A DNA stretch of 64,000 nucleotides. It comes from Coniochaeta sp. PMI_546 (taxonomy: Eukaryota; Ascomycota; Sordariomycetes; Coniochaetales; Coniochaetaceae). The stretch is taken from contig MU271145.1 in assembly GCA_021432605.1 (NCBI GenBank), positions 2,852,001-2,916,000 of the forward strand, given 5' to 3'. The notes beneath the pieces are model-generated. The model was not told the DNA's origin and made no database searches. It saw only the letters and a list, made by a program, of their open reading frames with translations. The translations under genes and the position numbers were made by a program. The number at the start of each line of letters is the position of its first letter. Position 1 is the first letter of the stretch. Shown piece after piece: positions 45,541-56,600 of the stretch.

Positions 45541-46624
45541 ATGCCTGTAAGTGCCAGTCCTCGTGACACCTTGAAGACACCATCAACAGCTAACCATAAA
45601 CTAATAACAGCTAATAATCATAACCGGCCTGCCAACCTCAGGCAAGACAACCCGCGCAAAGCAACTACAGACCTACCTCTCCGAACGCATAGCCTCCTCC
45701 CGGTCCCAACCGAACAGCACACCATACAGACTACACCTCATATCAGACACCTCGCTCTCCATCTCCCGCACGGTATACGACCTCTCCGCAGTACCAGCAC
45801 ACGCCCGCTCCGCCAATGCCTCGGAAAAGGACGCTCGCGCAGCCATCTACGGCGCGGTGAAGCGCGCCCTCTCCCCGAAGGACATCGTCATACTGGACGG
45901 ACTCAACTACATCAAGGGCTGGCGGTACCAGCTCTTCTGCGAAGCCAAGAACCTCCGGACGCCCAGCTGTGTGCTGCAGATCGGCTGCGTCCCGGATAAG
46001 GCCAAGGGCGTGAATGAAGCGCGGTTGCAGCGTAGGGAACGAGCCAGCAACGACGAGAACGAGGACGGAGAAAAGGGCAAGGAGGACGGCGACGAAGAAC
46101 CCTATGAACCGGCGAACTGGGAGAACCTCGTCTTCCGCTACGAGGAGCCGAACCCGATGACGAGGTGGGACAGTCCGCTCTTCACGCTCATATGGGAGGA
46201 CGACGAGGCGAGGACGAAGGAGGTGTTTGACAGTATATGGGATTCCATCGCTGGCGAAGGGAGGAAAGTGGTCAAGCCTAACCAGGCGGCTATGCAGAGG
46301 GGTAAAGACGGCGGCGGGGATTATCTGTACGTCCTGGAGCGGGAGACGCAGGATATCGTGAAGCAGATACTGGAGAAGCAGTCTGACGAGGGAGGGGGCG
46401 AGGTCAGGATACCAAGGAGTAGTGGCGAGGTCGGGAAGGATGATCTGGTGGTGGAGCTGCCGGGGAAGAAAGTTGGGCTGCCGCAGTTACAGAGGTATAG
46501 GAGGGCGTTTGTTGGGTTGAACAGGGGCGGCATTGGGCTTGAGGGGGTGGGCAACCTTGCTGCTGGGAGGCTGAGGGAGAGCTTTGTAGGCTATCTGAAT
46601 GATGCCTTTGAGAAGGACGAGTGA
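45541..46624 (+). CDS. kti12: Elongator-associated P-loop protein Kti12
   Basis: Nucleotide-binding protein needed for Elongator-dependent modification of wobble uridines in tRNA; 339 aa. Exon 1 is 45541..45546 (6 nt, ATGCCT) and exon 2 is 45611..46624; the 64-nt intron has a GTAAGT donor and ACAG acceptor. The spliced start MPLIIITGLPTSGKTTRAKQL carries the P-loop (residues 8-15). Conserved blocks follow: LHLISDTSLSISR, KDIVILDGLNYIKGWRYQLFCEAK, RWDSPLFTLIWEDD and LPQLQRYRRAFV. Without the 6-nt exon there is no ATG before the P-loop. Confidence 0.95.
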
Positions 46625-47179
46625 TGCTACCCTACTCTCCTGGGAAGGAAAAGTGGTAGAAGTGTGTTGAAAATGATACCCAAATTATGCAGGCATGGAC
46701 CACCTCCTTCTGTGATCATCCAGTCCACCAACTCTCATCCGATGCTTCTACCTTACTGTGAATATCGATGTGAATCCAGGCACGCTCACTGATCAGGAGG
46801 GCGCTTTAACGAGCGGATGCGAGCCAGACGAGGCACGGGCATCAAATCAATTCGCAGCTGATGATAATTCGACGATGCTATTACGTCTCAACAGTAGCTA
46901 CGTTAGCATAGTAAACATGTCCGGAATAGTCAAGGAAAAGCTATCTCGACTGGCGAAAGATGTCCTTCGCCTGTACTCCCCTTCTTTACGCTGCGGGGCT
47001 TCCTTAGTCTTGGTGGACAAAATGGCGGGACAGCAAGAACATCAGCCACATCTTGGAAGCTCGCGCCACAGCTTCCCCCGACGTCACAGCAACTTGTCCA
47101 TTACCACCGGGAAGTACTGACTGTCAGCGTCCGTCTCGACAGTGACCAACAACTCGTACCACGAGTATAGACCGAAATC
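46625..47179. other. intergenic, KTI12 to USE1
   Basis: Holds the KTI12 3' UTR and the USE1 promoter. A TACCTTA heptamer occurs near 46749. No gene seen. Confidence 0.55.
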
Positions 47180-48301
47180 ATGGCACGATTATCTATCAGC
47201 TCCGCAAGGCTTGTACCGAGCAGTCCGCAGACAGACGCCCTAATAGACTTGACAAGGCTGCTCAGCAGATTACAGCAAACCGTCCTTCGCGCGGATGCCG
47301 AGCGGGAACGAAGATTGAGGTCCAGCGAATATGAGAGGAAGAAAGTCGGCACTGTAAGTCTTGCCTCTCCAACGGACAAATATCGACACCAGCTAACTTG
47401 TCCAACGTAGAACATCGACCACGCCCGAACTCTCCTCACCAAACTCGAGCAAGAAGCCCTTGCGACCAAAGTGCACACCCGAAAACAAGAACTGGTCACC
47501 GACCTCAACCGGAAAAGAGAGCTCCTAGAACAAATCACCGAGCGCCTGCACGATCTAGAAGAGATAGCTAGCCAAGCGCCAGAAGATGAGGACGACAACA
47601 GCTCAGACGGAGAGGACATACTGGCCGAGATAATAGCCACGCCGAGCGAGAGCATGGACTCACGATCGACGGATAATGTCCAGGAGACACCAGATCAAGA
47701 AGACGACGACGAGCCGGAACCGGAGCCCGTGGCAGTGACGGAGCCGGTACCTGCAATACCTGATCCAGAACCAACACCCAGATCGAGGACTGAGCCGGAA
47801 GAGCTCAACGAGAAGCCAGACTACCAACCCCAGCAAGAAACAACAACAACAACAACCACCTCCTCAACCCTCCGCGCCCGCACCAACCAACTCGCCCCAG
47901 ACCCAGCCACCTCCCCCTCAGCCACGACCTCCGCCCTCCTCTTCGGCGACCGCCCCAACTCCATCCCCGCCCTGTCCACCACAGAAGCCATCCTCGACCA
48001 CCAGCGGCGCGAGCAAGACCTCCTCTCCGAATCGATCCTCAAGATCGCCTCCGACCTGAAGGCCTCGTCCCTCTCCTTCTCCGAGACGCTGGAGCAGGAC
48101 AAGGACGTCGTGGCCCGCGCCGCGCAGGGGCTGGACAGGAACGAGCGCGGGCTGGAGGCCGCGGCGAGGCGGATGGGGATGCTGAGGCGCGTCACTGAGG
48201 GGAAGGGGTGGTGGGGGCGGGTCATGCTCTATGCTTGGATCTATGGGCTTATGTTGGTCCTTGTGGTGGTTGTTTTTGGGTTGCCTAAGTTGAGATTCTA
48301 G
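47180..48301 (+). CDS. use1: ER SNARE Use1
   Basis: Q-SNARE for retrograde Golgi-to-ER vesicle fusion; 354 aa. Exon 1 is 47180..47353 and exon 2 is 47411..48301; the 57-nt intron has a GTAAGT donor and CGTAG acceptor. An N-terminal helical region spans residues about 1-125. An acidic, Thr-rich linker with a Thr7 run follows. The SNARE coiled coil at about residues 255-320 (HQRREQDLLSESILKIASDL, then LEQDKDVVARAAQGLDRNE) leads to a C-terminal membrane anchor at about 328-348 (VMLYAWIYGLMLVLVVVVFG). Length and layout fit filamentous-fungal Use1. Confidence 0.92.
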
Positions 48302-48702
48302 GGGAAGAAAAAGGGGGGAGGAAGGGTGAGGGAGGAGAGTCGGGAAATAGGGTGTTAATTTTGGTCATGGTGGACATAAGGGGATATGGATTTGGCGTCA
48401 CGGAACAAGGGAGCTTGAATGAAGCGTTTTTTATTATGCAAGTATGACTGTTGGAAACCTTGAATCAAGGGTATTTCAGGTATGCTAGTATCCGGCAGGG
48501 GATGAGAGCAAATATGAGCCAGCTATAAAACACCACGAAATGACCTGAAAGCGCCTTTTAGTCAGGACGTCTCCCTGTGTCCGACCCGGAGATAGCATTG
48601 TCGCAGAAAGCTTCGCAAGCGAAAGTCTTCGAGTCGTTAAGCAATTGCATGGTCCTTCTTCGGCTATGAACTGCGCATCGAGTGCTTGTCCAGAGGTCCG
48701 GT
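48302..48702. other. convergent 3' intergenic region
   Basis: About 400 bp between the stops of USE1 and the BRCT gene; both 3' UTRs expected. Nothing else seen. Confidence 0.55.
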
Positions 48703-50284
48703 CTACATATGCATGAGCGGCATCGTCACGTAAGTGTCTGCAGCCGATATGAAATACGGGCTGATTTGACCTGGTGGGTCGGCGTCATGGGCGCTGGTGT
48801 CTGTTTTCTTCATCTTGTCGTGCAGGTGCTCTCTCTGCGGTACTTCCTGCGTTGCTGCTGAACAGGGTACAGCCGGCTTTTGTTCCTGCTTGACGTCGTC
48901 CTGTTCCATATCCTCTGGTTTGAGATCCTGCGGCGTGGCATCCTCTTGCTCGAGACTTTCTTTCATGTTGACATCTTCCTGTCCATCACTCTCATGCTTG
49001 ACAGTCTCTATAGGCATTTTCGCGTCGACGGTCTCTCGCTTGACAGTCCCGAAAGGCGAATCCACCTGCATCAACACCGCAAGTGTTTGATTATTGCCTA
49101 GTGGCTGGTCCTTATGATCTTCCGCGGGCGTAGGATCACCATTGATTGGGACGAGGCGCTTCAGAAGCTCGGCGAACTGGACGTCCTTCTCATCGGGCTC
49201 AGGCTTCACTTGGCCAGCTGAAAGGGCCGGTCGCTTAGCAACCGGCAGGGACGACGGCTTGCGCTGACCGGCTTCCGGGATATAGCCAACTGGTTTGCCG
49301 CCGGTCTGTGTGACATTGTTAGTTATGCTGTCCTTTGAGCCATTGTTCGGATGAGTAGGACCACTTACGGGCGCCTTGTACTGGAAGAGCGACTCGTCCA
49401 AGCTGATCTGCACAAGCCGTTCGTCCCATTCGATCCCAGTCTTCTTCAGGAAGAAGGCCTTGAACTTGTCATACTCTGTCCAAAATGACTGCGGTGTCTC
49501 GCTCGGTCGATAGAATTTGGGTTGAGAGTCGCGCGGCTTCTGGTAGAACTTGGCAGCAAACTGGTAGAGATGAGGCTTTGCGTTTGACTCGAAGAGCTAG
49601 GCTTGTGTAAGCTGTTGAAGTTGAAGCACCACCGGAAGCCATTCTTACATATAATATATACTTCTGTCCCTGCCATCCGGCCTCCGTGTCGTCCCTGGTG
49701 AGTATAATCTCGTAGAAGAAGTTGCTGCCATCGGCGTAGACATGGTAGAGGTCTACGTGGACACGAGTCAGCGTTTTGGTAAGTGTGAGCTTGCATGGAC
49801 GAGAGACGCAACTCACTTGTATTCACAAATCGTTCGGCCAGCTCATGTCCCTTGGCTACCTTGGCCTTCTGCAGCTCGTTCGCGCGTTCGTTTCTGAGTA
49901 CGGCACTGAGCTGGTAGTCCTTCACGGGAAGCTTCTTGTCTCTGAAGAGACTATCCTCCAGCCAGTCGAGCGTCACAATCTTGCATTGCTTCTGCCCCAG
50001 TTTAGCAGCTTGCTTGACTGTGAGCCAAAAAAGTCAGTCAGCCTCGAACACCTGAGGAAAGAAAGGACGACATGATCTCTCGGACCTTTGAGGCCTTTCG
50101 CCTTGTATTCCTCCACCGTGCAGATGAGATGAGTAGTTTGTTCAGTTATCTCGGACTTGTAGACTCCGCCTCTCCGGCTCACCCATCGAGTGATATTCGC
50201 GTCGGTCCATTGCCCGCCTAGTGGGCATGCGATAGCGAGCTGTACATCTTGGAATATCTGCTTTTCGGATCGTTTCTGAGGCAT
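48703..50284 (-). CDS. BRCT and WGR-like domain protein
   Basis: A 444-aa nuclear-type protein. Exons are 50284..50086, 50017..49817, 49752..49649, 49596..49369 and 49305..48703. Introns are 68, 64, 52 and 63 nt; the first has a weak donor (GTCCGA). The BRCT domain at residues about 10-95 ends in the typical VTLDWLEDSLF. Residues about 130-235 resemble a WGR domain, as in PARPs (NLYHVYADGSNFFYEIILTR, GWQGQKYILYLFES, FWTEYDKFKAFFLKKTGIEW). No PARP catalytic domain follows. The 200-residue tail is acidic and carries five psi-K-x-E motifs. Intron 4 is a multiple of three with no stop, so retention would add 21 residues. A role in DNA-damage signalling is inferred from the domains only. Confidence 0.85.
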
Positions 50285-50695
50285 GATGAGAAACGGTGGT
50301 GGCTCGCTTCCAAGAAGTTATTCCACCACATGAGGCGTATGGATGGCTACTCGCTGGAAGCTAGACTGTGAACTAAAGAATCCTAATTAATACCTGTTGT
50401 CTTAGGACGAGAGACAATGTACTGATAGTAGCTGAAGATGAGACTAGTCCACGTAAGAAAGCTCTGAGGGAAGCAGACTGAATGGGGAGACGGATATAGT
50501 CCAGTTTGGGCAGGGCTTGTGACGGGAGTGTAAATGGGGGATCGTTCCTTCCTGCAAACGTTATAGTAAAGGTGTATAGATGAGTAGGGTAGCTAAGAAA
50601 CCCAGTTGAAGAGTTGTAATTCTGTTGGGGATGGAGGAGTCTGTGAAGAAGTCTCTGAAGCTTTTGATTTCCTGTCTTTCCCATGAAGGAAGTAA
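50285..50695. other. intergenic, TRP1 to BRCT gene
   Basis: Promoter of the BRCT gene plus TRP1 3' UTR, both on the minus strand. A 103-codon minus-strand frame (50373-50684) has no recognisable features. Confidence 0.55.
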
Positions 50696-53002
50696 CTACC
50701 GCACTGCCTTAGCCGCCTTGACAAACGCCCGAATCTTTTCCAAACTCTGCTTGCCGTCCTGTTCGACACCACTGCTCACATCGACACCGACCACTCTGCT
50801 TGCCAGTGGTCCCAGTGTCTTCAGTGACTCCGCTACATTGTCTGGGTAGAGACCCCCGGCGAGTAACACCCGTAAGTTCTCATCCGCCTCAAGTTCCGCC
50901 TTGACAGCCGCAAAGTCGAGCAGCTTGCCCGACCCAGCCCCGGAATCCAACAGCGGCAGAGCATGATAACCTCGAACACCGATGCCAGGTTGACCGGGCT
51001 CGAACTTTTTGAGAACCGGGACCGGGATCAGACTGGCCCATTCCGCTGGTTCGTCGCCGTGTAGCTGGACGACGTCCAGGTTATATCTCCTTTGCTTCTC
51101 CAGGATCTCTTCTAGCGGTTGGTGCTTGAAGACCCCAACCAGGAGTGGTCTCCGGCTGGAGATCGTCTTTGCTGACAGTGCGAAGAAGTCAACCGCTCTC
51201 GATGCCGGCTGTGACGCATCCGCGGCCGCGGTCGAAGTGTGTTGGTGTACTGCCTTGGATATTTCCAGTGCTGTCTCGTCGTCGACGAAGCGTTTCGTGC
51301 CGGGAACCAGAATCATTCCAATGAGATCAGCACCAGCCTTCACAGCTTCAGCCGCCGCCTCGGCAGTTCTTGTCCCGCAGATCTTAGCCAGGAGAGGCGG
51401 CGCTGTAGAGTCCGACTGTTTCGGTGTAACTCCGGCGCAGAGCTCGTGTATGAAGACCGAGGCATCCGGGGCTCTCATTATGGCCTCGCCAACCAAGATA
51501 CCGTTGACACCGTCCTTGATGGAATCGAGAACATCCTGGTGGCTGCTGATACCGCTCAGGGCACATATGAAGGTCTCCTTTGGCACCATGCTCCTGAGTC
51601 TACCGGTGGTGCCGAGATCGACCTCGAAGCTTTCAAGGTTGCGGTTGTTCACACCGATGACCTTTGCCCCGAGCTCCACGGCCACGGTCATCTCCTCGGC
51701 ATTCTGAACCTCCACTAGGGGCTCCATGCCTAGTGATAGCGAGTACCTGTAGAGACGCTCCAAGACTTCAGTCTCCAACATCTTGACAATGAGCAGAACA
51801 GTGTCAGCACCGGCAAGTCTTGCCTCAAGGATCTGGTACTCCTCGAAAACAAACTCTTTCCTGAGAATCGCTGGCCTGTTGGGCATTCCGTTCAGGACTT
51901 GCCTAACAGCCCTCAAATCCTCAATACTGCCCTTGAACCACTCGGGTTCTGTGAGGACAGAGATTACACTGGCTCCGGCAAGAGCGTACTTCCGTGCCTG
52001 CGTAGGTGCGTCGATCTCAAGCGCGAAGACACCTTTGGAGGGCGATGCTCTCTTGATTTCCGCCATCAGCGCCACATCGAAAGGTGACTTCCGTATCCGG
52101 TCCAACAGGGAGATCTGTGGCGGTGCAGCGTTCAGCTTGTATGCGGCTTGCAGATCCTGTGGCCTTTGGGAGGGGATGAGCTTCTGTGCAGCTACTGCGG
52201 CCTTCCGATGGGCATATATTTGCTGGAGAATGTTGTTCTTCTTGCCCCCTGATGTGGCACTTGTTCCGTTGGTGCCGTTTGTTGCGGCAGCCTTGTTCTG
52301 GTCCGCTGACTGCGAGCCCTTCAGCTTGTCGTTCTCAGCCCAGGTCCCGTACTGAAGGTGAAGAAAGTTCTTGAACATGCGGCGTCCCTCGCCAGATAGG
52401 ATACTTTCCGGATGGAACTGGACACCCTCTATGGCATACTCCTTGTGGCGCACCCCCATGATGACGCCTTGAGATCCGGCCTTGTCGGTCCAGGAGGAGA
52501 CCTCCAAGCACTTGGGAAGAGTAACATGCGTTCCTGCCAAGGAGTGGTACCTCGTCACCGGGAGATCCTGAGGTAGACCGGCATAGACGCCTCTGGAGTC
52601 ATGCTTCAGAGGAGACGTTTTGCCGTGGAGAATCTCGCCGGCTGAGCTGACTTCACCACCATAGACATCGAGAATGCACTGTTGGCCCATACAAACACCG
52701 AAGATAGGGATCTTTCCAGCAAAGTGCTTTATGGCATCTCGGCTGATGCCTGAGTCGGTAGCAGGATGACCTGGGCCAGGGCTGATCACCAGTTGGGTTG
52801 GCTTCTTGGCGATGAGCTCTTCTAACGTGATCTTGTCGTTCCTGAACACGGTAACCTTGGCACCCTCAAGGACGAGATACTGGTAGACATTCCAGGTGAA
52901 GGAGTCATAGTTATCGATGAGAATGAGGTTGGAAGCCGTGGGGACTGGCGGTGACGGGTCGGGGTGGTGGGGTGAGTTGTCAATGATGTCCAGTGAAGGC
53001 AT
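50696..53002 (-). CDS. trp1: trifunctional tryptophan biosynthesis protein (GATase-IGPS-PRAI)
   Basis: Fusion of the anthranilate synthase glutaminase, indole-glycerol-phosphate synthase and phosphoribosylanthranilate isomerase; 768 aa in one exon, as in trp-1/trpC of other filamentous fungi. The start is ATG 53002 ([14 protein letters not shown]); the frame runs further up but only to a TTG. The glutaminase covers about residues 24-230 with the nucleophile in GVCMGQQ (Cys about 104) and the VQFHPES histidine motif. IGPS spans about 265-520 ([34 protein letters not shown]). PRAI spans about 535-768 ([36 protein letters not shown]). All three active sites look intact. Confidence 0.98.
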   Translation of the reverse strand: MPSLDIIDNSPHHPDPSPPVPTASNLILIDNYDSFTWNVYQYLVLEGAKVTVFRNDKITLEELIAKKPTQLVISPGPGHPATDSGISRDAIKHFAGKIPIFGVCMGQQCILDVYGGEVSSAGEILHGKTSPLKHDSRGVYAGLPQDLPVTRYHSLAGTHVTLPKCLEVSSWTDKAGSQGVIMGVRHKEYAIEGVQFHPESILSGEGRRMFKNFLHLQYGTWAENDKLKGSQSADQNKAAATNGTNGTSATSGGKKNNILQQIYAHRKAAVAAQKLIPSQRPQDLQAAYKLNAAPPQISLLDRIRKSPFDVALMAEIKRASPSKGVFALEIDAPTQARKYALAGASVISVLTEPEWFKGSIEDLRAVRQVLNGMPNRPAILRKEFVFEEYQILEARLAGADTVLLIVKMLETEVLERLYRYSLSLGMEPLVEVQNAEEMTVAVELGAKVIGVNNRNLESFEVDLGTTGRLRSMVPKETFICALSGISSHQDVLDSIKDGVNGILVGEAIMRAPDASVFIHELCAGVTPKQSDSTAPPLLAKICGTRTAEAAAEAVKAGADLIGMILVPGTKRFVDDETALEISKAVHQHTSTAAADASQPASRAVDFFALSAKTISSRRPLLVGVFKHQPLEEILEKQRRYNLDVVQLHGDEPAEWASLIPVPVLKKFEPGQPGIGVRGYHALPLLDSGAGSGKLLDFAAVKAELEADENLRVLLAGGLYPDNVAESLKTLGPLASRVVGVDVSSGVEQDGKQSLEKIRAFVKAAKAVR

Positions 53003-53651
53003 CTTCAGTTTTGAGCTCCAAGCGAGTCGAGTGTGTCTTGAATCGCTCTGAAATGACCGCAATCAGGAGTTTAGACCAGCGTCTCTCGTGCAAATGAGTG
53101 TGTTTGACTTTCAGAGTTCGACAGCCAGACGGTTTTTGTGCGCCCAGAGAGAGAGAGAGGTGAGACTCGGCAGACCTGGTGAGCGATGACTGTGCAAGAT
53201 ATATCTGATTCACAATTCAAAGATTAGAATAGTACCATAACGCCGTTCCCTTTGTGGAAAGGCGTATTCCACGCTTCCGAACCCGGTGCGTCTTGTGGCG
53301 CGAGACGGACAAGGGGGGCATCAAAGAAACTGCAAGGGTCTAACATCTCCGCTAAAGTGTAACTGTCCCCACTGCAAGCTTCAGTAAGTATACTAAGGTA
53401 CAGTGTGTTAGGGACCCATTTTGAGGCCTGCAAGGCTACAATGACGGCTGACGGCCCACGTCGATTGATTGGTCAGTACTCTGGAAAGCTAAACAGAAGC
53501 TCCATTCAAAAGATTCAAGGCTGCGGCATGTCCTCTGCGTGGAGGCGCGTCTGGCGAGTTGAAATATTTACATCATTGTTCCGAGCATCAACACCAAAAC
53601 CCTTCCACTGCTCATGTTTGCAAGAAGGGGAGCATCCCAGAGCTAGCAAGG
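53003..53651. other. divergent promoter region, TRP1 / NUP188
   Basis: Upstream region of 649 bp shared by TRP1 and NUP188. It holds a GA repeat near 53142-53160 and an AAGGTA heptamer near 53394. I did not find a clear cross-pathway-control TGACTCA site. Confidence 0.6.
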
Positions 53652-56600
53652 ATGCCGGCGTCATCCGACCGAACCTATTTTCCTCCGCTCGAGCAGTGCT
53701 TGACTGGCGAAAGCATTCTGATGTAAGGCCTAGACCGAGAAGTACAGTGTTGGAAATGTAGTCACTAACGGACGCCTTGCTCTCAGATCATGGATTCAGG
53801 TTGCTTCTGCGCTTACCGATAGCTCTCCCGATTGCATCAGTAGCTCAGCTGTATCCGCCTTCCTCCGAGATGCACACGTCCACGAGCTACTGAAGACACC
53901 AAATCTTGTCTTTGGTCCTCCATCTTCTCAGTCGAAAGCTGCCTTCGAAACCAAAACTGCCGCCATAAACGCGACGCCGACCCCAACAGACAAGTACGAT
54001 ATCAAGATCATCAAAGAAGATGCCCTATGGCTCAGCAAGAATGCCAGCCTAAATGAGGTGGATGCGCTGCGGATCGTGGTAGTCGAGCATCTGTCCAGGT
54101 CGAACAGCCACCTTACCGGACCGCTTTCAGCGCAAGATGTGCTCAACGTCCAAGAGGCCGCTGGAGTCAGCAGCGCACAGGCGTCCTCCATTTTTGGGCC
54201 GATGGACGTCTCTGCGGCGCCAGACGCCGAGACTATATGGTCTGACTTCGAGAGGCAAGAGAGTCGACGCGCGAGACTGATCGCGACTCTTCTCTCAGAG
54301 CAGCGCTCCTTCGCGGCTGCTGCTGATGCCTTTGTCACCTTCATCCTGCATCGATCACCATCGCTCACCAGCCCTGAATCTACATCCTTGCGTGGTGACA
54401 TCATCAAGGCAGCATTTGGTTCGCAAGACGGGGAGCGCGTAAGGCTCGATTCAGTCGAACCACTTGTCAAAACTTACATTAGTGTTCTCCCTCGGTATCT
54501 GGAGAACTATCAGACCGTCAGCGAGAAAATGGACGATGAATATGTCAGTGGCGATCTGGCGATCGCGGCCCTTGCAGCTGGCTTGGCTCAGGCTACCCAT
54601 GCCCTGAGCGTTGTCTTTCAGATACTGGATCAGTCGTCCAACACATTCGCTCCACCCGAGATCGTGTCTCAATGGTTCCAATTTCTCGACGACACCCGCT
54701 TCCTTAGCATGATTAACGAAGCCGACGATACCATAGCAGAGCTGATTCTCCCTCTGCGCAGTTTGGTTTGCGCCATAACGCTGACCGTTCTAAATACTGA
54801 TCGAGCTGTCAACCTCCTGGACCAGGAGGTCGAACTAGAAGATGGGGAGGAGTCGTATCTCCGTTCGCCGGATATCTTGAGCTCGATAAACAATACCGTC
54901 ATGGCTGCCGCGACTTTCGGTATTATTGTGGCCGCTCCGGTCATGTTTGCGTGGAGCATCATCCTGCAACGCATGTCTGCCGGCTATCAGGAACGAGCCG
55001 AGAGACGCGACCTGCTTCAGAATCAGCGAGCGCAAGACGGATTCGAACTGGAGAATGTCCGACCCAGTGGTGCCCGGAGAAACTCAGCCGGAAGCATCGT
55101 TTCGATCGAGAAATCACCATACGATATCTTCCTCATCAATTCGCAGCTGGACCGCGACTTCCAGGGCATTGAACTCCTTGCCCAAGCCGCCACGGCCAAG
55201 GGACTGGTTTACGACGTTATCATCGATATTGCTAACTGTGCCGGGAGCACCGAGCAAGCCGCATTCTCGTCGATTGTCGGGTCAAAGATCAGGATGGCCC
55301 TGGTGCAGTTGCTAAAAACAAGCTTTCCCTATGTTGGGTATCGCGCTGAACCAGTGACGGCGTTACTCTCGCTTCTCTCTGGTCAACAGTCGTACTGGAG
55401 TCTCTCAAACAAGACCCCAATAGCTCCTGAGCAGCAGGTTGCCGCTCTTGCCTTGCAGGATTCCGACTTGCTGAACACTTATATCACTGAGTCGCTAAAT
55501 CGGTACCCTTACGAATTCCTGCCTTTCACGAGCTACTCAAAGGCCTTAGCCACCTGCCTCTGTGCGGATGAACGGTCAGATCTGTTGCTTAACTTCCTCC
55601 TCAAGACACCGACCTTGACTATTGCCTTTGGAGACGACTGGAACGACTACGAGCTGGCTCAGGAGGAGGAGAACTCTAATACTATCAGACTCGTTGAAGA
55701 CTTGCCCTTGTTTGCTCCCGCATCGAACTGGAAGCGACGGTCACTGGCTGAACAACCATTTAGCATTCCGGCCGGCACTTTGGGGCGCTTTGTCACGGAC
55801 AACGGTAAGATTGCGCTCCTCGAATACGAGCATTCCACACTCGCGCTCCTCGGCAAACGGCTCGAAGTGAACTTGACACCAGAGATATATCACGCCTCGC
55901 TTGGCCTGCTTCAACTGGAGGAGGTAGCCGAGTCGATAAACCTGCTCGCTACTGTCCTCAGAGCGACAGTTCTGCGGTCCGAGGAGCTTGGACCGGGCAA
56001 TGCAACAGAAGCAGGGCTGAGCATTCTCCAGGAAGCAAGTAAAGCTCTCCCCCGGACTAAGGACATAATCAGCGTCATTTCCGACACTCTGGACAACTAC
56101 ATCCAGGCCGACCTCATGAGCTCAGATGGAGCGGAAATATCCGTCATGTCCGCCTGCCTGAAGTTCCTGCACGCAGCCCTGCCGCTCGCTCCTGGCCGTG
56201 TCTGGTCGTACATGGCTAGATGTGAGCTCCTCTACTCGGAATCGCGGTCTGGACGCCTGTCTGCACTTACTGGGGCTCTTGACATGCTGTCTGAAAGGTT
56301 TGAGCTCCTGCAGTCTAGTGTCAACCTCTTCGACGGCCTGGTGAAGAGTGCTATGAGCAGCGTCGTGCACCGCAAATCTGGGCTTAAGTCAACTGGCAGA
56401 CAGCAAACCGAAGAGAGCTCGTGGATAGGGACCTCGGACAAGATACTTGGCCGCGTGTGTCTGTCCATCGCTCAAACTTCAGTCGACGTATTTGAGAATT
56501 CAGCCACATGGCGATTCTCTCCCGAGATCCATCGGAGCATCATTGTTCGAGATGTGATCACGGTTATGGACGACCTAGTGACCTTCGCCTTCAGCATGGG

